From Argyresthia goedartella (Eukaryota > Arthropoda > Insecta > Lepidoptera > Argyresthiidae), in contig OX463818.1 in the NCBI GenBank assembly GCA_949825045.1, positions 28,970,906-29,034,905 on the forward strand: DNA of 64,000 nucleotides. The letters are read 5' to 3'. Both the position numbers and the translations under genes were made by a program. Below the pieces are notes generated by a model that searched no databases, had not been told where the DNA came from, and worked only from the letters and a program-made list of their open reading frames with translations. Shown piece by piece: positions 29,726 through 41,500 of the stretch (its first letter is position 1; every line of letters begins with the position of its first letter).

Positions 29726-32700
29726 GATGGACAAGACATTCACGCTATTGTTTTTTAATAACCAAAGTTCCATTTTGAGAGACACTCCGACATCTGCCAA
29801 TATTAAGCGTGGGACAGGAAACATTATAATTTAAAGAACAGCATTCTTTCTTAGTAAAGACTATTATTCAATCTCTGTCCAGACGACACTTTGGCAACCA
29901 TAAAATTGTAAAAACCGTTGTAAAACGATATCCTTGACGTAAATTACTGCTGCCATGAACTTGAGAAATTAGACTTCCTGTATGACATTGTACTGGCATT
30001 GGACAAACATTTTTTGTTTTGTTGTTTTAGGGCTGAACTATCGCTTGTATAGGGATAGTTGAGATGACATACGCAACGGGTGGCTTGACAAGGAAATATC
30101 GCATGCACTTCTCGAAGTTTCAGTGTAAAATCACGTAGGGTTGTCAATTGCGCTGTGTGCAAATTTAAAAAGTTGACTTTGCTAAGTGGAGTGAATGGAG
30201 TCGTAATTGGTTGGTTGGCAATCTTATCCCGTAGAAAGTAAAATTCGTTACGTACGACAATCTAGTAAATATTTAATCTGACATTGCTGTACATTAATAA
30301 TCAGCTGAGAGAACACACTCTATAAAGAACCAATGGGAATGACTCTGGTTAGTAAAGGGTAAATACTTATGAAACACAATATACGATTATTTATTATTAT
30401 ACTTGCGTACGGTATATACACTTAACCATTTCATTGGCATATTTTTATTAATGCATCGCGATTTTGAATCTTAAAATGAAGTGTAATTTTCCAAATAGCG
30501 TACCATCCGACAACCAACCAATTTATCGATCACTTTTAGACATAGGCCTAATCAGTGACAGCCCTGGAACATACGATGACGGGGTTGTAGTCATAAATTA
30601 AGCAATGTACTGGCCGCTTTCTTTTTTATCTGTTGAAGGAGCGACGACCAACGAGGAGAGGGGAGGGTTGCTGGCTGTGCGGGGAAGTAACCCTGGACTT
30701 GTGGAAGAGCATTCGGGATCTAGCAGCCGATCGATCACGTACCTAGATCATCGTTAGAGTTAAATTAGAATAACCCATTTTCATATTTTTGAGATAATAT
30801 TGTGAAATTATCCATACCTCTCAACTAGAAATATGTGTAAAAATATAGTGCAATAATAGTGATAAGTTCCTGAACTCAGCTACATTCGGATTCGAACATG
30901 CATCTCCTATGTGAGAAACAAGCGTGAAACCCATTGTAACATGAAGCTCAATGGGGTAGTTCACTGTAATAATTAATATCCAGTGGCGATGATAATACCT
31001 TGTCGCATTACCTGGTAACGTTATAACTTGTACCAATCGTAAATTCAGGCAGAGTTAGCCTCATGTCAGTAGTGTTGAGTATCTAAACTAAACAAAGCCA
31101 TTGAGTAATTTAAAGGGTAATATAGTGAGTGCAAACAATAGTAATCACATCAGGTTAAAAGTTGAGGAATAAACTCATTTTTACGTAAGGTGGGCATGCA
31201 AAATGGAGTATTGAATAACTGGCTCAAAGTGGACACCATGGGGCCTCTGCCTGGGGAAAGACGTGACGCTATGTATGTATGTATGTAAGGACGCAAATTA
31301 TGGCTAAATTATTTACGTGAATTCGTTATGAACAGAGATAGAAATTGTCATAATTAAGTTGTAATTGTAGCAAGAGAGGAGAATCTCATTTCATTATAAT
31401 GTTAGAGTAAGTTTATATAAATGAATCAAAATGCTGTACATCAGGCTCTACTATATACAGTAGACAATGGTCTAAGTGGGTTTTTTGTTTGGACATTAAA
31501 GTTTTCCCCTTAGAAATGCCTAGGAAATAAATGTCCGGTCGCTTTTGGAAAAGATTCGTCAAAGGCAATCTAAATAATAAACCAGTTTCTCTAATAATTT
31601 TAAATTGAAGTAGATCTTAAACTCTTAAATAAACGAAGCGATCTACTATGTCTCTGGTTTTATTATGTCTAATATATTTATAAGGTCCATTGTTAAAGTT
31701 TTAGGACAGTGGGGATAGTATTGTCATTCTCAGTATTTCGCATTTCACACTGGTATCACAGAAATAAATAATTAACGGGTTTTACTACATAAATGCAATC
31801 ACCACTGTTCCTAACTACGTTCCACTCGATACACGAAGCTCCCAGTTTACACTTGATAGAATTTTCACGACGGTCAACTTAAAGTCTAGGCCAGCATCAG
31901 CATATTAGAAGAGGTGAGCAGAGCTTTACCGCATCTAGAAACAAGCATAAGTGACGTAGTCACAATACCTTCTTGCTGAGCTAAGGGATTACGGTAAACT
32001 ATGAAGTAGGCTCATTCTACATCTCCGAGTTACGTGGATTCGCCGTGCCGGTGTGACAGCAGTGAAAGTACAAAAGGGAAAGTATCGTAGAAGTATTCAT
32101 TTGATAGGTATAATTAGGCACTACCTAGGCCTCATTGGACAGATCCTTGCAGTGTTGATGAGATTGAGTGCTTGTTCTTACTACATAATTGGATAAAGAT
32201 TAGATGATTAGAGTGCCAAGTACACTCATTGTTGTTATTTTGTATCGATGGTAGAAGTGAACAGAGAAGGAGGATGGTTCACGAGACCCTAGAGGTCAAT
32301 CCAGTGTATCTCCGTGGCGGGGCGGTAGCGTCTCTGGGCACACATATATCACGTCCTGTCTTTTGCGATGGACCATCGACCTTAGTTTGGCCAAACTAAA
32401 CACTTGAACTTTGCAATATAAATAAATCCATGGTACTATGGGGGAAGGTAGTCTAGAGCACCTTGTAATTATCCACGTCTCTGGACGTGTCGATGTAAAC
32501 GCTTCGCAGCGAAGGTGGTCCATCGCCCCCCTATAATCTGAATTCAGAGCCTGAAGTCGGGCGTAGGGTTCCCCCGTGTCAGAGTGAGGCGGTCGCTGAC
32601 TGGTGAGATATACTCACACGAGTTCCATACACTTTTCCACGCGAACCGATCACTTACTATGGCTATCTGAAGTAAATCAAATAGGGTGTTTATTACACTA

Positions 32701-32778
32701 TTTCAGTCACCAACGCTTCTTGGACTTTCAGGAAGGCGTACAGGATGCCATGATTAGTAAGCTCGGGGGAATGGCTTT
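29726..32778. other. 3 kb without recognisable genes
   Basis: No ORF above 75 codons that I can link to a family. Contains a (TATG)n microsatellite at 31270-31287, a 12-bp inverted repeat (30206-30217 with 30511-30522), an 11-bp inverted repeat (32365-32375 with 32516-32526), and a lone pol III B-box-like motif on the minus strand near 30892-30902. It may be host intergenic DNA or decayed repeats. Confidence 0.4.
31270..31287. repeat. TATG microsatellite
   Basis: TATGTATGTATGTATGTA, about 4.5 units, in the unannotated 3-kb stretch. Confidence 0.85.
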
Positions 32779-32975
32779 GTGTTTTAGATTTAGATTTAGA
32801 TTTCTTTATTAATCCATAAATCACACTTACAGTTTGCACCAACACATGTGATTAGTAATAATACAACAATGAAATAGAGATATTAATTAATACAATAATA
32901 TATCAATACAATTTATAAAATAATAAATTAAATTAAAATCAACAAATTAAATTAAAGCAAGTTCATTGTGAAAAA

Positions 32976-34643
32976 CTAATAATCAATAAATTTCTCACAC
33001 GTAAATAGAATTGTGTTAAGGTAATTAATAACTATTTGAATAAATTGCCAAAGGCGCATACCAAAAATATCAGTTTCCGGGTACTGAGTGATACACGCAT
33101 TCAGCAATGTCAGTGCCTGGAAGGTGGGCGCGTGTCGAGCATGCTCTGTACGGGCCACACCCGTCGCAAAAAGCGGCCGAGAGCGCAACATTGCGAAGCA
33201 TCTAGGAGCCGATAAGGTACAGCTTTGCAGAGCTGTGGGATTGTCCACTCTATTGTGCATAAGGAGATAGTAGTGCACGAGTAGCGCTAGCTTCCTCCTC
33301 AACTCAAGGGTGTCAATCCCTACCATTCCTGCTACGAACAAAGACGGAAATAAGTGTGGATAGTACCCATACATTATCTTATATAGGGATCTTGCAAATT
33401 TACGCTGGACTTTTTCCAACATGATCTTATATTTGACTTCATGTGGGTCCCAGATGATTGCATTATATTCAATCCTGCTACGGACAAAGACATTGTACAA
33501 TGTCATGACTGTAGATACGCTACTGAAAGCCTTTGCCTGCCTCATCACAAACCCAAGCGACCTGTAAGCTCTCTTACACGTATCCTGGATGTGGTCATTA
33601 AAAGTTAGTTTTGTGTCCATAGTCAGTCCGAGGTCACGAATTTTGGTAACTCTCACGATAGGAGTGCCAGATATAGTGTAGTCATGATATATAGGAGTCA
33701 GAAGTCGAGTGTAAGTCATAGTCTTGCACTTGGAGCTATTGAAGGCCAAGTTATTTCTCACACTCCATTCAACTACCCTATCAATGTCTCCCTGCAATAA
33801 CTTAACATCATCATCACATCCAATGCTCCAAAACAACTTTAAATCGTCAGCAAACATGAGACACTCGGCAGTCTCGATGACTTCAGGAAGATCATTTATC
33901 ATAATGAGAAACTGGGTAGGGCCAAGGGTGCTCCCCTGACCTACTCCAGAACAAGTATCATAGGATACTGAACGCATACCTGAAACCTGTACGTATTGTA
34001 GCCTATTCGAGAAGTAATTTGCAAACAGGTTTAGAAGCTTGGGAGTGAAACCTATGGCAGCAAACTTATGCAGAAGCACATCGTTATGGACCCGATCAAA
34101 AGCTTTCTTGAAGTCAAAATAGGTCACATCTACTTGCTTCTTTTTGTCCATAGTAGATGACACGTAGTTGACAAAGTTCAGATGATTAGTAACCGTCGAA
34201 CGAGCAGGACGGAATCCATGCTGTGCATCTGCTAGCTGAACTCTAATTTGCTGTGTGACGTGACCATTAATTATTGATTCAAAGATCTTACCAAAAACAG
34301 AGAGGACAGCTATGGGTCTATAATTAGCTACTTCAGCGCTAGAACCGTCCTTGAGCACGGGCGTGACACGCGACAATTTCCAACGTGAGGGATATGTTGA
34401 GGTCTTCAAGGCTGTGTTGTAAACATGGAGGAGGGGTTGCGCCAGCGCTGACAGACAGTCTCTTACCACGAATGGTGGGATACCGTCAGGACCAGGGGAT
34501 GATCGTGGCTTCAGCCGCCGTCCAGCCCGGCGTAGGTCTGCGACGGTAATAGTATCGACCGCTATACGCGAGGAGCCTCCCGCCGGTCCAGCCTTCCGCT
34601 CAGCAGCTTTCGCATCAAGAAGGGGTTTGTCATGTAGGAATAC
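32976..34643 (-). CDS. LINE reverse transcriptase, partial (NLR-E)
   Basis: About 555 codons open from the truncation to the stop at 32976-32978. Starts with the pre-RT block LKPRSSPGPDGIPP. Then YRPIAVLSVFGKIFE, HGFRPARSTVTN, motif A YFDFKKAFDRV, the GVGQGSTLGPTQF block and motif C FADDLKLF, followed by KIRDLGLTMDTKLTF. The C-terminal domain has YNVFVRSRIEYNAIIW. All catalytic Asp residues are present and there is no stop, but without the 5' half it cannot act alone. The GPTQF block where jockey elements usually read SPxLF is a family variant. Confidence 0.85.
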   Translation of the reverse strand, partial: VFLHDKPLLDAKAAERKAGPAGGSSRIAVDTITVADLRRAGRRLKPRSSPGPDGIPPFVVRDCLSALAQPLLHVYNTALKTSTYPSRWKLSRVTPVLKDGSSAEVANYRPIAVLSVFGKIFESIINGHVTQQIRVQLADAQHGFRPARSTVTNHLNFVNYVSSTMDKKKQVDVTYFDFKKAFDRVHNDVLLHKFAAIGFTPKLLNLFANYFSNRLQYVQVSGMRSVSYDTCSGVGQGSTLGPTQFLIMINDLPEVIETAECLMFADDLKLFWSIGCDDDVKLLQGDIDRVVEWSVRNNLAFNSSKCKTMTYTRLLTPIYHDYTISGTPIVRVTKIRDLGLTMDTKLTFNDHIQDTCKRAYRSLGFVMRQAKAFSSVSTVMTLYNVFVRSRIEYNAIIWDPHEVKYKIMLEKVQRKFARSLYKIMYGYYPHLFPSLFVAGMVGIDTLELRRKLALLVHYYLLMHNRVDNPTALQSCTLSAPRCFAMLRSRPLFATGVARTEHARHAPTFQALTLLNACITQYPETDIFGMRLWQFIQIVINYLNTILFTCEKFIDY

Positions 34644-34644
34644 C

Positions 34645-34690
34645 GAACGAAAGTAAGCGGCAAACGCATGTTTGCCGCTTACTTTCGTTC
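34645..34690. repeat. Perfect 21-bp inverted repeat with 4-nt loop
   Basis: 34645-34665 and 34670-34690 are exact reverse complements (arms GAACGAAAGTAAGCGGCAAAC), with loop GCAT. One arm is NLR-E coding sequence (the AAYFRSV region), the other an inverted copy at the 5' junction. Confidence 0.9.
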
Positions 34691-34859
34691 ACGTGTTAGT
34701 TCTTGATCCATTTGGCCAATATACTGGTAGCCAATACGCGGATTTAAATACTAGAGTCATATATCTCGCACATTCAATGCGACACTGCAGGGTTCTGAAG
34801 TAATCCAACACATTCGATACACTCCATAATTTAATAACTAGACGATCTTAGGACGGTGT
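34691..34859. other. Unassigned 170 bp
   Basis: Between the NLR-E hairpin and the first recognisable NLR-B codons. Nothing identified. Confidence 0.35.
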
Positions 34860-35739
34860 ACCACCACACGATGATGTTGCTCAACCTTTCAAACATTCTT
34901 CACCAATGTACCCCTACTCACAACAGATCGTCTAAATTCATCTACATATGAATCAGAGACTTAATTAAAAAATAACACTAGCGTCAGTAAGGTATATTTA
35001 AAATTTCATCATGTATATCCCCAGGACATTGTCAAAACGTTTAAATTACTTAACTTAAAAAATACGGAAAACCTGTGGGGTATATCAGTCAAAGTCATTG
35101 GTTCAGTAATTCTAGTTATAGCCCAACACCAAGCTTATATATTCAATAAATGTCTTGACGATGGGGCTTCCTCAGACCTCATGAAACACAGTAAACTGAT
35201 ACCTCTGTTCAAATCGGGTTTAAGGGTGATCCTTCAAATTTCAGACCAATATCTGTTCTTCCAACACTAAGTAAAATATTTGAAAAGATTATACTCAATT
35301 AAATGCTCTCACACTTCAACCGTACAAAACAACTCCACGCCAAACAATACGGTTTCACTAGGGGTAAATCGACTACGGATGCAAGTATTACCCTTATATC
35401 TCATATTTATTCTGCATAGGAGGCCGCACAGGATACTATCGGAGTTTTTTGCGACCTGTTGTAGGCGTTTGATTGTGTTGATCATAATACGCTATTAATT
35501 AAATTAAATCATTACGGAGTTCAAATAAAGCTTTGGATTTACTAATATCATACCTAAGCAATAGAATTCAAAAGGCAGAAGTTAACGGCGTTAAATCTGA
35601 TGGATCGGGTGTAAAAACTGGCGTTCCACTAGGTTTCATATTAGGTCCTTTCTTATTCCTGGTATATATTAACGATCTGCCTTTCATGGTGGAGAAATTA
35701 ACTGACAAAGTGTTATTTGCTGATGATACTTCAATGGTC
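34860..35739 (+). pseudogene. NLR-B ORF2, RT first half (copy 3)
   Basis: Reads FHHVYPQDIVKTF in one frame, then after frameshifts KSTTDAS-type codons, VFCDL-stop-AFDCVDH and GVPLGFILGPFLF, and finally FADDTSMV. Stops at several places, including TAG within motif A near 35461. It is cut by NLR-C between motif C and the next block. Confidence 0.82.
35735..35739. repeat. Target-site duplication TGGTC of NLR-C
   Basis: TGGTC at 35735-35739 recurs at 45093-45097, and intact NLR-B copies have one similar site (e.g. TAGTC/TGGTC in the motif C region). It supports one insertion event for 35740-45092. Confidence 0.78.
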
Positions 35740-35832
35740 CAAACTACTATGAGCTGTAGTAAAAATAAATTAAAGAAATATGTTAAATTGAATAATTATA
35801 TAAAAAAACACAAAAACTAGCTAATAGAAATA

Positions 35833-36338
35833 AAATATTTTGTAAAAATGTAAATTGTAGCAAGGAACGTGTCGAATTAATTAACGAAATTGATGATTGT
35901 AGATTATGTTTGGAAAAAACTACAGAAAAGTACGAATGTGACACACGGCGACTCCAGTCAGATATGCATATTTTAAACTCATCATTACAAAGTATTACAC
36001 GTAAATATGAGTCAGCACAATACGAAATTAAGGAAAATGTGTCGGCTATGAATAGTTTGTTGGAGACGTGTAAGTATAATTATGACCCTTTCATATCTTT
36101 GACCGACAATCACATCTGTGATTGTAAACAAGCTCCAGCGGACTGTTCCGTGCCGACCGTGTGTCCCGCCGACCAGCCGGCCGAACAGCTGATACTGACC
36201 CAGGCGCCGCCGTCAGTCGACTTGAGTACTAATAGTGTTATCAATAACGCCTCCTTCTCTCGGACAAAGGATAGGTATATACCTAGTCGGTCCTTAAGTT
36301 CTGTCACAAGGTTTTTGATAGATAAAACTCAGCAATAA
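35833..36338 (+). pseudogene. NLR-C ORF1, N-terminal region
   Basis: Open from about 35833 to the TAA at 36336. Contains Cys residues in CKNVNC and DDCRLCLEKT followed by a long predicted coiled coil with the MHILNSSLQSITRKYESAQY pattern (about residues 40-90), then a Cys/Pro-rich stretch (DNHICDCKQAPADC). This layout suits ORF1p of CR1-like LINEs, which oligomerise through a coiled coil. The link to the C-terminal domain is broken by stops and an apparent small insertion. Confidence 0.6.
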
Positions 36339-36592
36339 ACTTTTTCTTATTCGTATTATACATGATTAAAAAGCTTATTTTATACGAATCAAATTGCAAT
36401 ACAATACATTTTGTGTACGATTATCGCAATATGACAAAAAACCTTATAACTTGAGACAATCGCGAACCCAAAACACGCCGCAACTGACAAAAATACCACT
36501 TACCACAAATTTAATAAAAAAAACAGTGTTCCAGATAACCAACAAGGTTTTTTTTATTTATTCTGAAACCTCGATTTTAGACCATGCTTAAC

Positions 36593-36918
36593 AACTAGCA
36601 TTTGATTTTCTGTTAGCTTTCAGTTCCAACTACTCCCAAAGAGAACTTTACGTACTTTTTACGTTTTCAGAAAAACGTATAAAAATGATCTTGTGGGCAA
36701 CAAGTACACTACGTAAAATGTGAATAAGAAAATTAGTTTTACCCAGTCTTAGTTATCTTATGCTTCAAAATGAAGGTAACGGGTTCAGGGAGGGTTCTGA
36801 CTAAAATCTCACGTAAGTTTGAAAGGTTTTAAGAGTCATGGAAAAAAGATAAAGTGAATCACGTCCGTATTTTTGATTGGGTAAAAAAGTGCAAAATCTC
36901 TGAAGAAACTAGCATTTG
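36593..36918. repeat. 12-bp direct repeat, possible insertion of ~300 bp
   Basis: AACTAGCATTTG at 36593-36604 and again at 36907-36918. The intervening 302 bp has no ORF and looks like a short insertion in ORF1 of NLR-C, with the repeat as its target duplication. Confidence 0.5.
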
Positions 36919-37019
36919 TATAATATGGCTTTAAGCATTTAAATCCAATAATCGTTCTAATTTATCAGTATTTAATGAACTATCAAACCATATATAGTAT
37001 TAAATAAAATAAAACTTGG

Positions 37020-37488
37020 TATTATTTACTATGCGGCAAAATATTTGTGACAGAACTTATGGACCGACTAGGTAATGTACAGCGATGAACTTGGAAAAAA
37101 TATGGGTTTACAACTTAGTCAGCGCGTGGGCCAGGCAATATTAAATAACTGTATGCCTGGCGCCACATATTCACAAATATTAAACAAAGTGTTGTCATCG
37201 CAGTTTTTAGAACCAACCACCCTAATTATTTTAATTGGTAGAAGGGAAAATGTATCTAAAAAACTAATTACTAAATACTTTTCCAAATTAAATTCTTTAC
37301 AAAATGTAGATAGAATAATCTTGTTTGCGTTTCCCTTCAGCCAATCTTTGTCACAACATGAAAATCATATAAGACATGATTATAATACATTCATACACAC
37401 ATTGACATGTCGTCATACTGAAAAATTTCATTTCATAGACACCAATATTTGTATTGGAAAATATTTTTATTTGACTAAGGATAGGTAA
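37020..37488 (+). pseudogene. NLR-C ORF1, SGNH/esterase-like C-terminal domain
   Basis: From 37075 the frame reads MYSDELGKNMGLQL, NNCMPGATYSQI, TTLIILIGRREN, RIILFAFPFS, RHDYNTFIHTL and IDTNICIGKYFYLTKDR. SDELG matches the nucleophile block, and the ITLxGxxEN-like and FxDTNxxI segments the later blocks of the SGNH-like domain of CR1-type ORF1 proteins. A stop at 37486 cuts the last ~25 residues, which recur after a frameshift (YLSRFYTKQIAQSL). Confidence 0.68.
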
Positions 37489-37721
37489 TACCTATCTAGG
37501 TTTTATACAAAACAGATAGCACAGTCACTATCTTATTTTATTTTGAACTCAGTCAAGTTTTTGACTAATGAAACGCCTGCTTCTATTGAGCAGTGTATTA
37601 ATAATGACATGTACTCCTTGGAATCTGTTCCAAGCTCTTTAAATTAACCCATAGGACAACAGAGAGTAACTCTGGCAGTAATATTAATATTTGTATAAAT
37701 ATACCTTCATCTTGCCCATTA

Positions 37722-38204
37722 AATCAAGTTACTAGTAATGAAAAATGTAAAAGTAAGAATATTTTAAACGTGGTTCATCAAAATATACAGGGCATGTTAA
37801 GTAAAGAACTGGAAATTGAGTTATTCATGAACTGTAATAATATTGATATTTTATGTATAACAGAGCACTTTTTAAAGAGTTATCAGTTCATGTTCAACTT
37901 TAATAACCACCACGTTGCTAGTTCGTTCAACAGAAAAATAGCTGATCGCGGTGGCTCCTTAATACTTGTAAATAATAGTTTTAAATATAAGGAACGAGTT
38001 GACATAGTGAGCCTGTCTGTTGAGCGTATCATGGAAATAGCCTGTATTGAACTTGAACAACTTATTGTAATGAGCGTATACAGACCACCAGATTCATCCT
38101 TTGATTTATTCGAAAAGAAAATGGATGAAGTGTTGATTAAAATCAGCGATAAAAACAATTTTTTTATAATTTGTGGTGATTTTAATGTTAATCTGTTAGA
38201 GGAT
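37722..38204 (+). pseudogene. NLR-C ORF2, endonuclease N-terminal part
   Basis: AP endonuclease blocks HQNIQGM, ITEHFLK (catalytic Glu), YRPPDSSFDLF and FFIICGDFNVNLL (catalytic Asp and Asn). Open until the NLR-D insertion after NLLED at about 38204. Continues at 42460. Confidence 0.85.
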
Positions 38205-38231
38205 ATTCATATTCATATTCATATTCATATT
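38205..38231 (-). repeat. (ATGAAT)n tail of NLR-D
   Basis: On the + strand ATTCAT is repeated about four times; in element sense this is the 3' tail. It reads through as HIHIHIH in the interrupted NLR-C frame, a junction artefact. Confidence 0.82.
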
Positions 38232-38538
38232 TTATTGATAATAAGATATTACATGTCAACAGTATACAATAAACGAAAATAAATTAAATTAGCAGGCATA
38301 ATGATTATGAATAACATGTCAGGATAGTACAATAATACAATAGTATACACTCACTAATAAAAGTCAATAATAAAAGTTATGTCAAAAAGAATAATAATGT
38401 AAAAATCGCATAATAATAAGAATAATACCACTACAGGTGAAAATTAATAAAATTACATGTCAGAATAAAAAAATAAATAAAAAATAAAATAGGTCACAAT
38501 TTTATTACAATCATAAGTTAATTAAGTCAGTGGTTAAC

Positions 38539-41500
38539 TTATTCGTCAATAAATTCTGACACTGAGTAGTATGCTTTGCTTAGGAGGTACTTTTTTACCT
38601 TTGTTACAAAGATGTTTAGTATGTTGATGGATTTTATCTCCACTGGTAGTTTATTAAATAAGGTAGGGCCCATACCCTTCAATGATTTGCTGGTTTTAGC
38701 AAGACGACTGGTCGCATAATACAAGTCGTGGGGCCGTCGAGAAGAATACCTACGGTCTAGGTTCTGGAAGCTTGGGTACTCCGATGGGTTCTGCCTCACA
38801 TACTTCAGTACTTCCAAGATGTACATAGAGGGTAGTGTGAGAATACCTAGCTTAATGAAGAGTTCCCGAGCCGGGGTGTCGTTAGGTACTCCGGCAATTC
38901 TACGCACTGCACGTTTCTGAATGAGAAATGGTCTGTCGCGTTCAGCAGCCATTCCCCACAAGTCTATACCATACAAAAGTATCGAATGGAAGTAGCCATA
39001 GTATGTAGTTAGAGTAGGTGAGAGTCTCGATAGTGCATAATACGCACTGTTTAATTTTTTGCACAAAGAGTCAATGTGGTGAGTCCACTGCAATCCTGCG
39101 TCAAAAGTGAATCCAACAAAGCGAACAGTGTCGGTGGCAGGCAGAGTGACCCCGTTCACTACGAGTGGAACCTGGGGAGCCCCACCTACGTTGCGCAACG
39201 AGAATCTCAGTACCTGGGTCTTATCAAGGTTTAGTAGCATGCCATTTACTGTGAACCATTCAGTTAGACATAGGGTAATCGATTGGAGGTGTTTCTTTAA
39301 TTCAGCCTCATCTTTACCGTCCACGATAACACAGACATCATCAGCGTACATCAGGGACTTGGCTGTTCCGGAGACGATATGGGGTAGGTCGTTCATCAGG
39401 ATGACGAACGTGGTATTCCCTACGTTGGACCCCTGCGGCACTGATCTATCCCCGACCAGACCGGGGTCAGAAACTTCACCGTCTATCACCGTGATCTGCG
39501 TCCTGTCAGCGAGGAAGGACATAAATAGTTGGAGAGTTAGGCCACGTACTCCATAATGTTCCAGCTTGGCTCCAATAAGAGAGTGATCAATAAGGTCAAA
39601 CGCTCGTGACAGGTCGCAGAACACAGCCGCCACGTGGCGTTTTCGTTCCAGCAGTTCGAGCACCTCTCGATGCAGTACGCGTGCGCAGCCCACCGTGGAC
39701 CGGCCGGCCTTATAAGCATATTGGTGTTCCGAAAGAACTGAATTTTTATTCAAAAAGTTAATTAGCCTCTCACACAAGCCCATCTCAAATATCTTCGAGA
39801 AGGTTGGAACGAGAGAAATAGGTCTGTAACTTTTTATTTCCGTCTTGTTGCCTTTGCCTTTCCATATGGGAACCACTTTTATTCGCTTCAGAGATGAAGG
39901 ATAAGTGCCCTGGGAGGCGCATTTATTGAATAAATCGCATAATATAGTTAGTGTACTTAGAGGTAGTTTGCATAGGATGTCACATGGGAAGTCGTAGATG
40001 TCTTTAGTAGACTTTTTTTTGATTTTTTTAATGATGCAATTTAGTTCAGGTACTGTAAACGGGACCAAGAACATAGATGTAGATATGGTAGGTATGTTCG
40101 TACTCAGTAGTCTTATGGCCTCATACACATTAGGTCTTAGTGGTGTATCGCGTACTATAGATAGGTAGTATTGGTTAACCTTAGTTGCCAGTTCTCGTGC
40201 CGAACCTGACGGACCAACAACACTTCGTTGCAAGACAGCCAGTGGGTTGCTACCTGGGCCTTTGCACGTCTCCATCTTAATTACATTCCAGATACTCTTG
40301 GACTGGTTAGAACTACTATCTATTAAGTTGTTAATGTACTCAGATCTAGCCTTCCGAAGCATAATATTGTGCTTACATTTAAAATCAAAAAACAAAGTCT
40401 TAATATCGTTGTTGAGTGGGTAGGTATCTTTATATAATTCTAGCAAGGATAAAATTTCATTTTGTTTATGCAAGTTATCATTCTTCCATCTAACATCTAA
40501 CCGACACTCAGGCACCTTCCTTAGCGGGCAATGATTGTGGAATAATTGCACGACCGTATTCATAAATGTGTCAAAACTTTCAATTTTATTATAATTCAAT
40601 AGGTTCATGTCAATATTAATATCATTTAAAAATGTCGTCAAATTATTTTGCGATGTTATTCGCTTCTGTAGATGTCTTACTTCATTCAATTTAGAGTTGT
40701 ATATAATTTGGATATAGATACCTTTATGATCAGACAGATGCGTATCTGCCGGTGACGTTATCACGTTGTTGCGATCCAAATCTGTATAGACCTGGTCCAA
40801 GCAGGTCGAGGAGGCACCCTGCACTCGTGTAGGGAAGTTCACCCTCAAGGACAGGTTATACTGGGCACATAGATCCAATAACTGACGTTTAGGGCTCGAT
40901 GTTATTAGCAGATTTACGTTGAAATCACCTACTAGGAGAATATTGCATTTCTCATGAATGATAAAATCCATCAATGACCTTAGTTGCTTTAAAAATATCT
41001 CGAAGCTAGCTTCCTCAGTGTTAGAACGATATACACATATTACCAGTAAATTAAAGTAAACACATTGTATAGCCGTAAATTCACAGTGGATTTCAACCGA
41101 GAAATCACGAATATCGGGTCTATCAATAACATCGATTGATTTGTTTACATAAATGCACACACCACCATGCTCGCGCGTGGGCCGGCAATAACTGGATAAC
41201 AATTCATAATTAATTATATTCACATGTTTTGCTTCGTCAACTTTTACCCAGTGCTCCGACATGAGAAGAATGTCGCAGGGATATTCAGATTGCGTATGAT
41301 GTTCAACATTTGGAGTTTTATTTCTTAGGGATTGAACATTCTGATACCAGATTCGTAGGGTCTTGCCAGAGGTGGGTTTACTGGGTGCTGATGGTGCTGG
41401 CTGTGATGAAGGTGCAACAGGACTGGTGGTGAGTAAGATGGGAGCGGTGACCTTAGGGCATCTTGGCGAGATTGGCCGCGGCGTGGTCAGTGGGGGCGGC

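Larger units (their letters stand above)
32779..34690 (-). mobile_element. NLR-E: jockey-like LINE, 5' truncated
   Basis: Minus-strand element with a (AAATCT)n tail at about 32779-32802, a ~170-bp 3' UTR and an open RT frame. Its 5' end coincides with a perfect 21-bp inverted repeat (34645-34690). Endonuclease and ORF1 are absent. Confidence 0.85.

Noticed and set aside
30880..30960. Second tRNA-derived SINE on the minus strand
   Set aside because: Only a B-box-like motif (GTTCGAATCC) is seen; the A box and tail are not convincing.
32365..32526. MITE with 11-bp terminal inverted repeats
   Set aside because: Short arms, no target duplication seen and no second copy in the window.
36273..36286. 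Palindrome TAGGTATATACCTA and a similar one at 37480-37496
   Set aside because: Both lie at KDRY-like codons of ORF1; the likeness may be coding or chance, and no function is suggested.
38205..38231. His/Ile repeat (HIHIHIH) in a protein
   Set aside because: It is the ATTCAT tail of NLR-D read through in the interrupted NLR-C frame.
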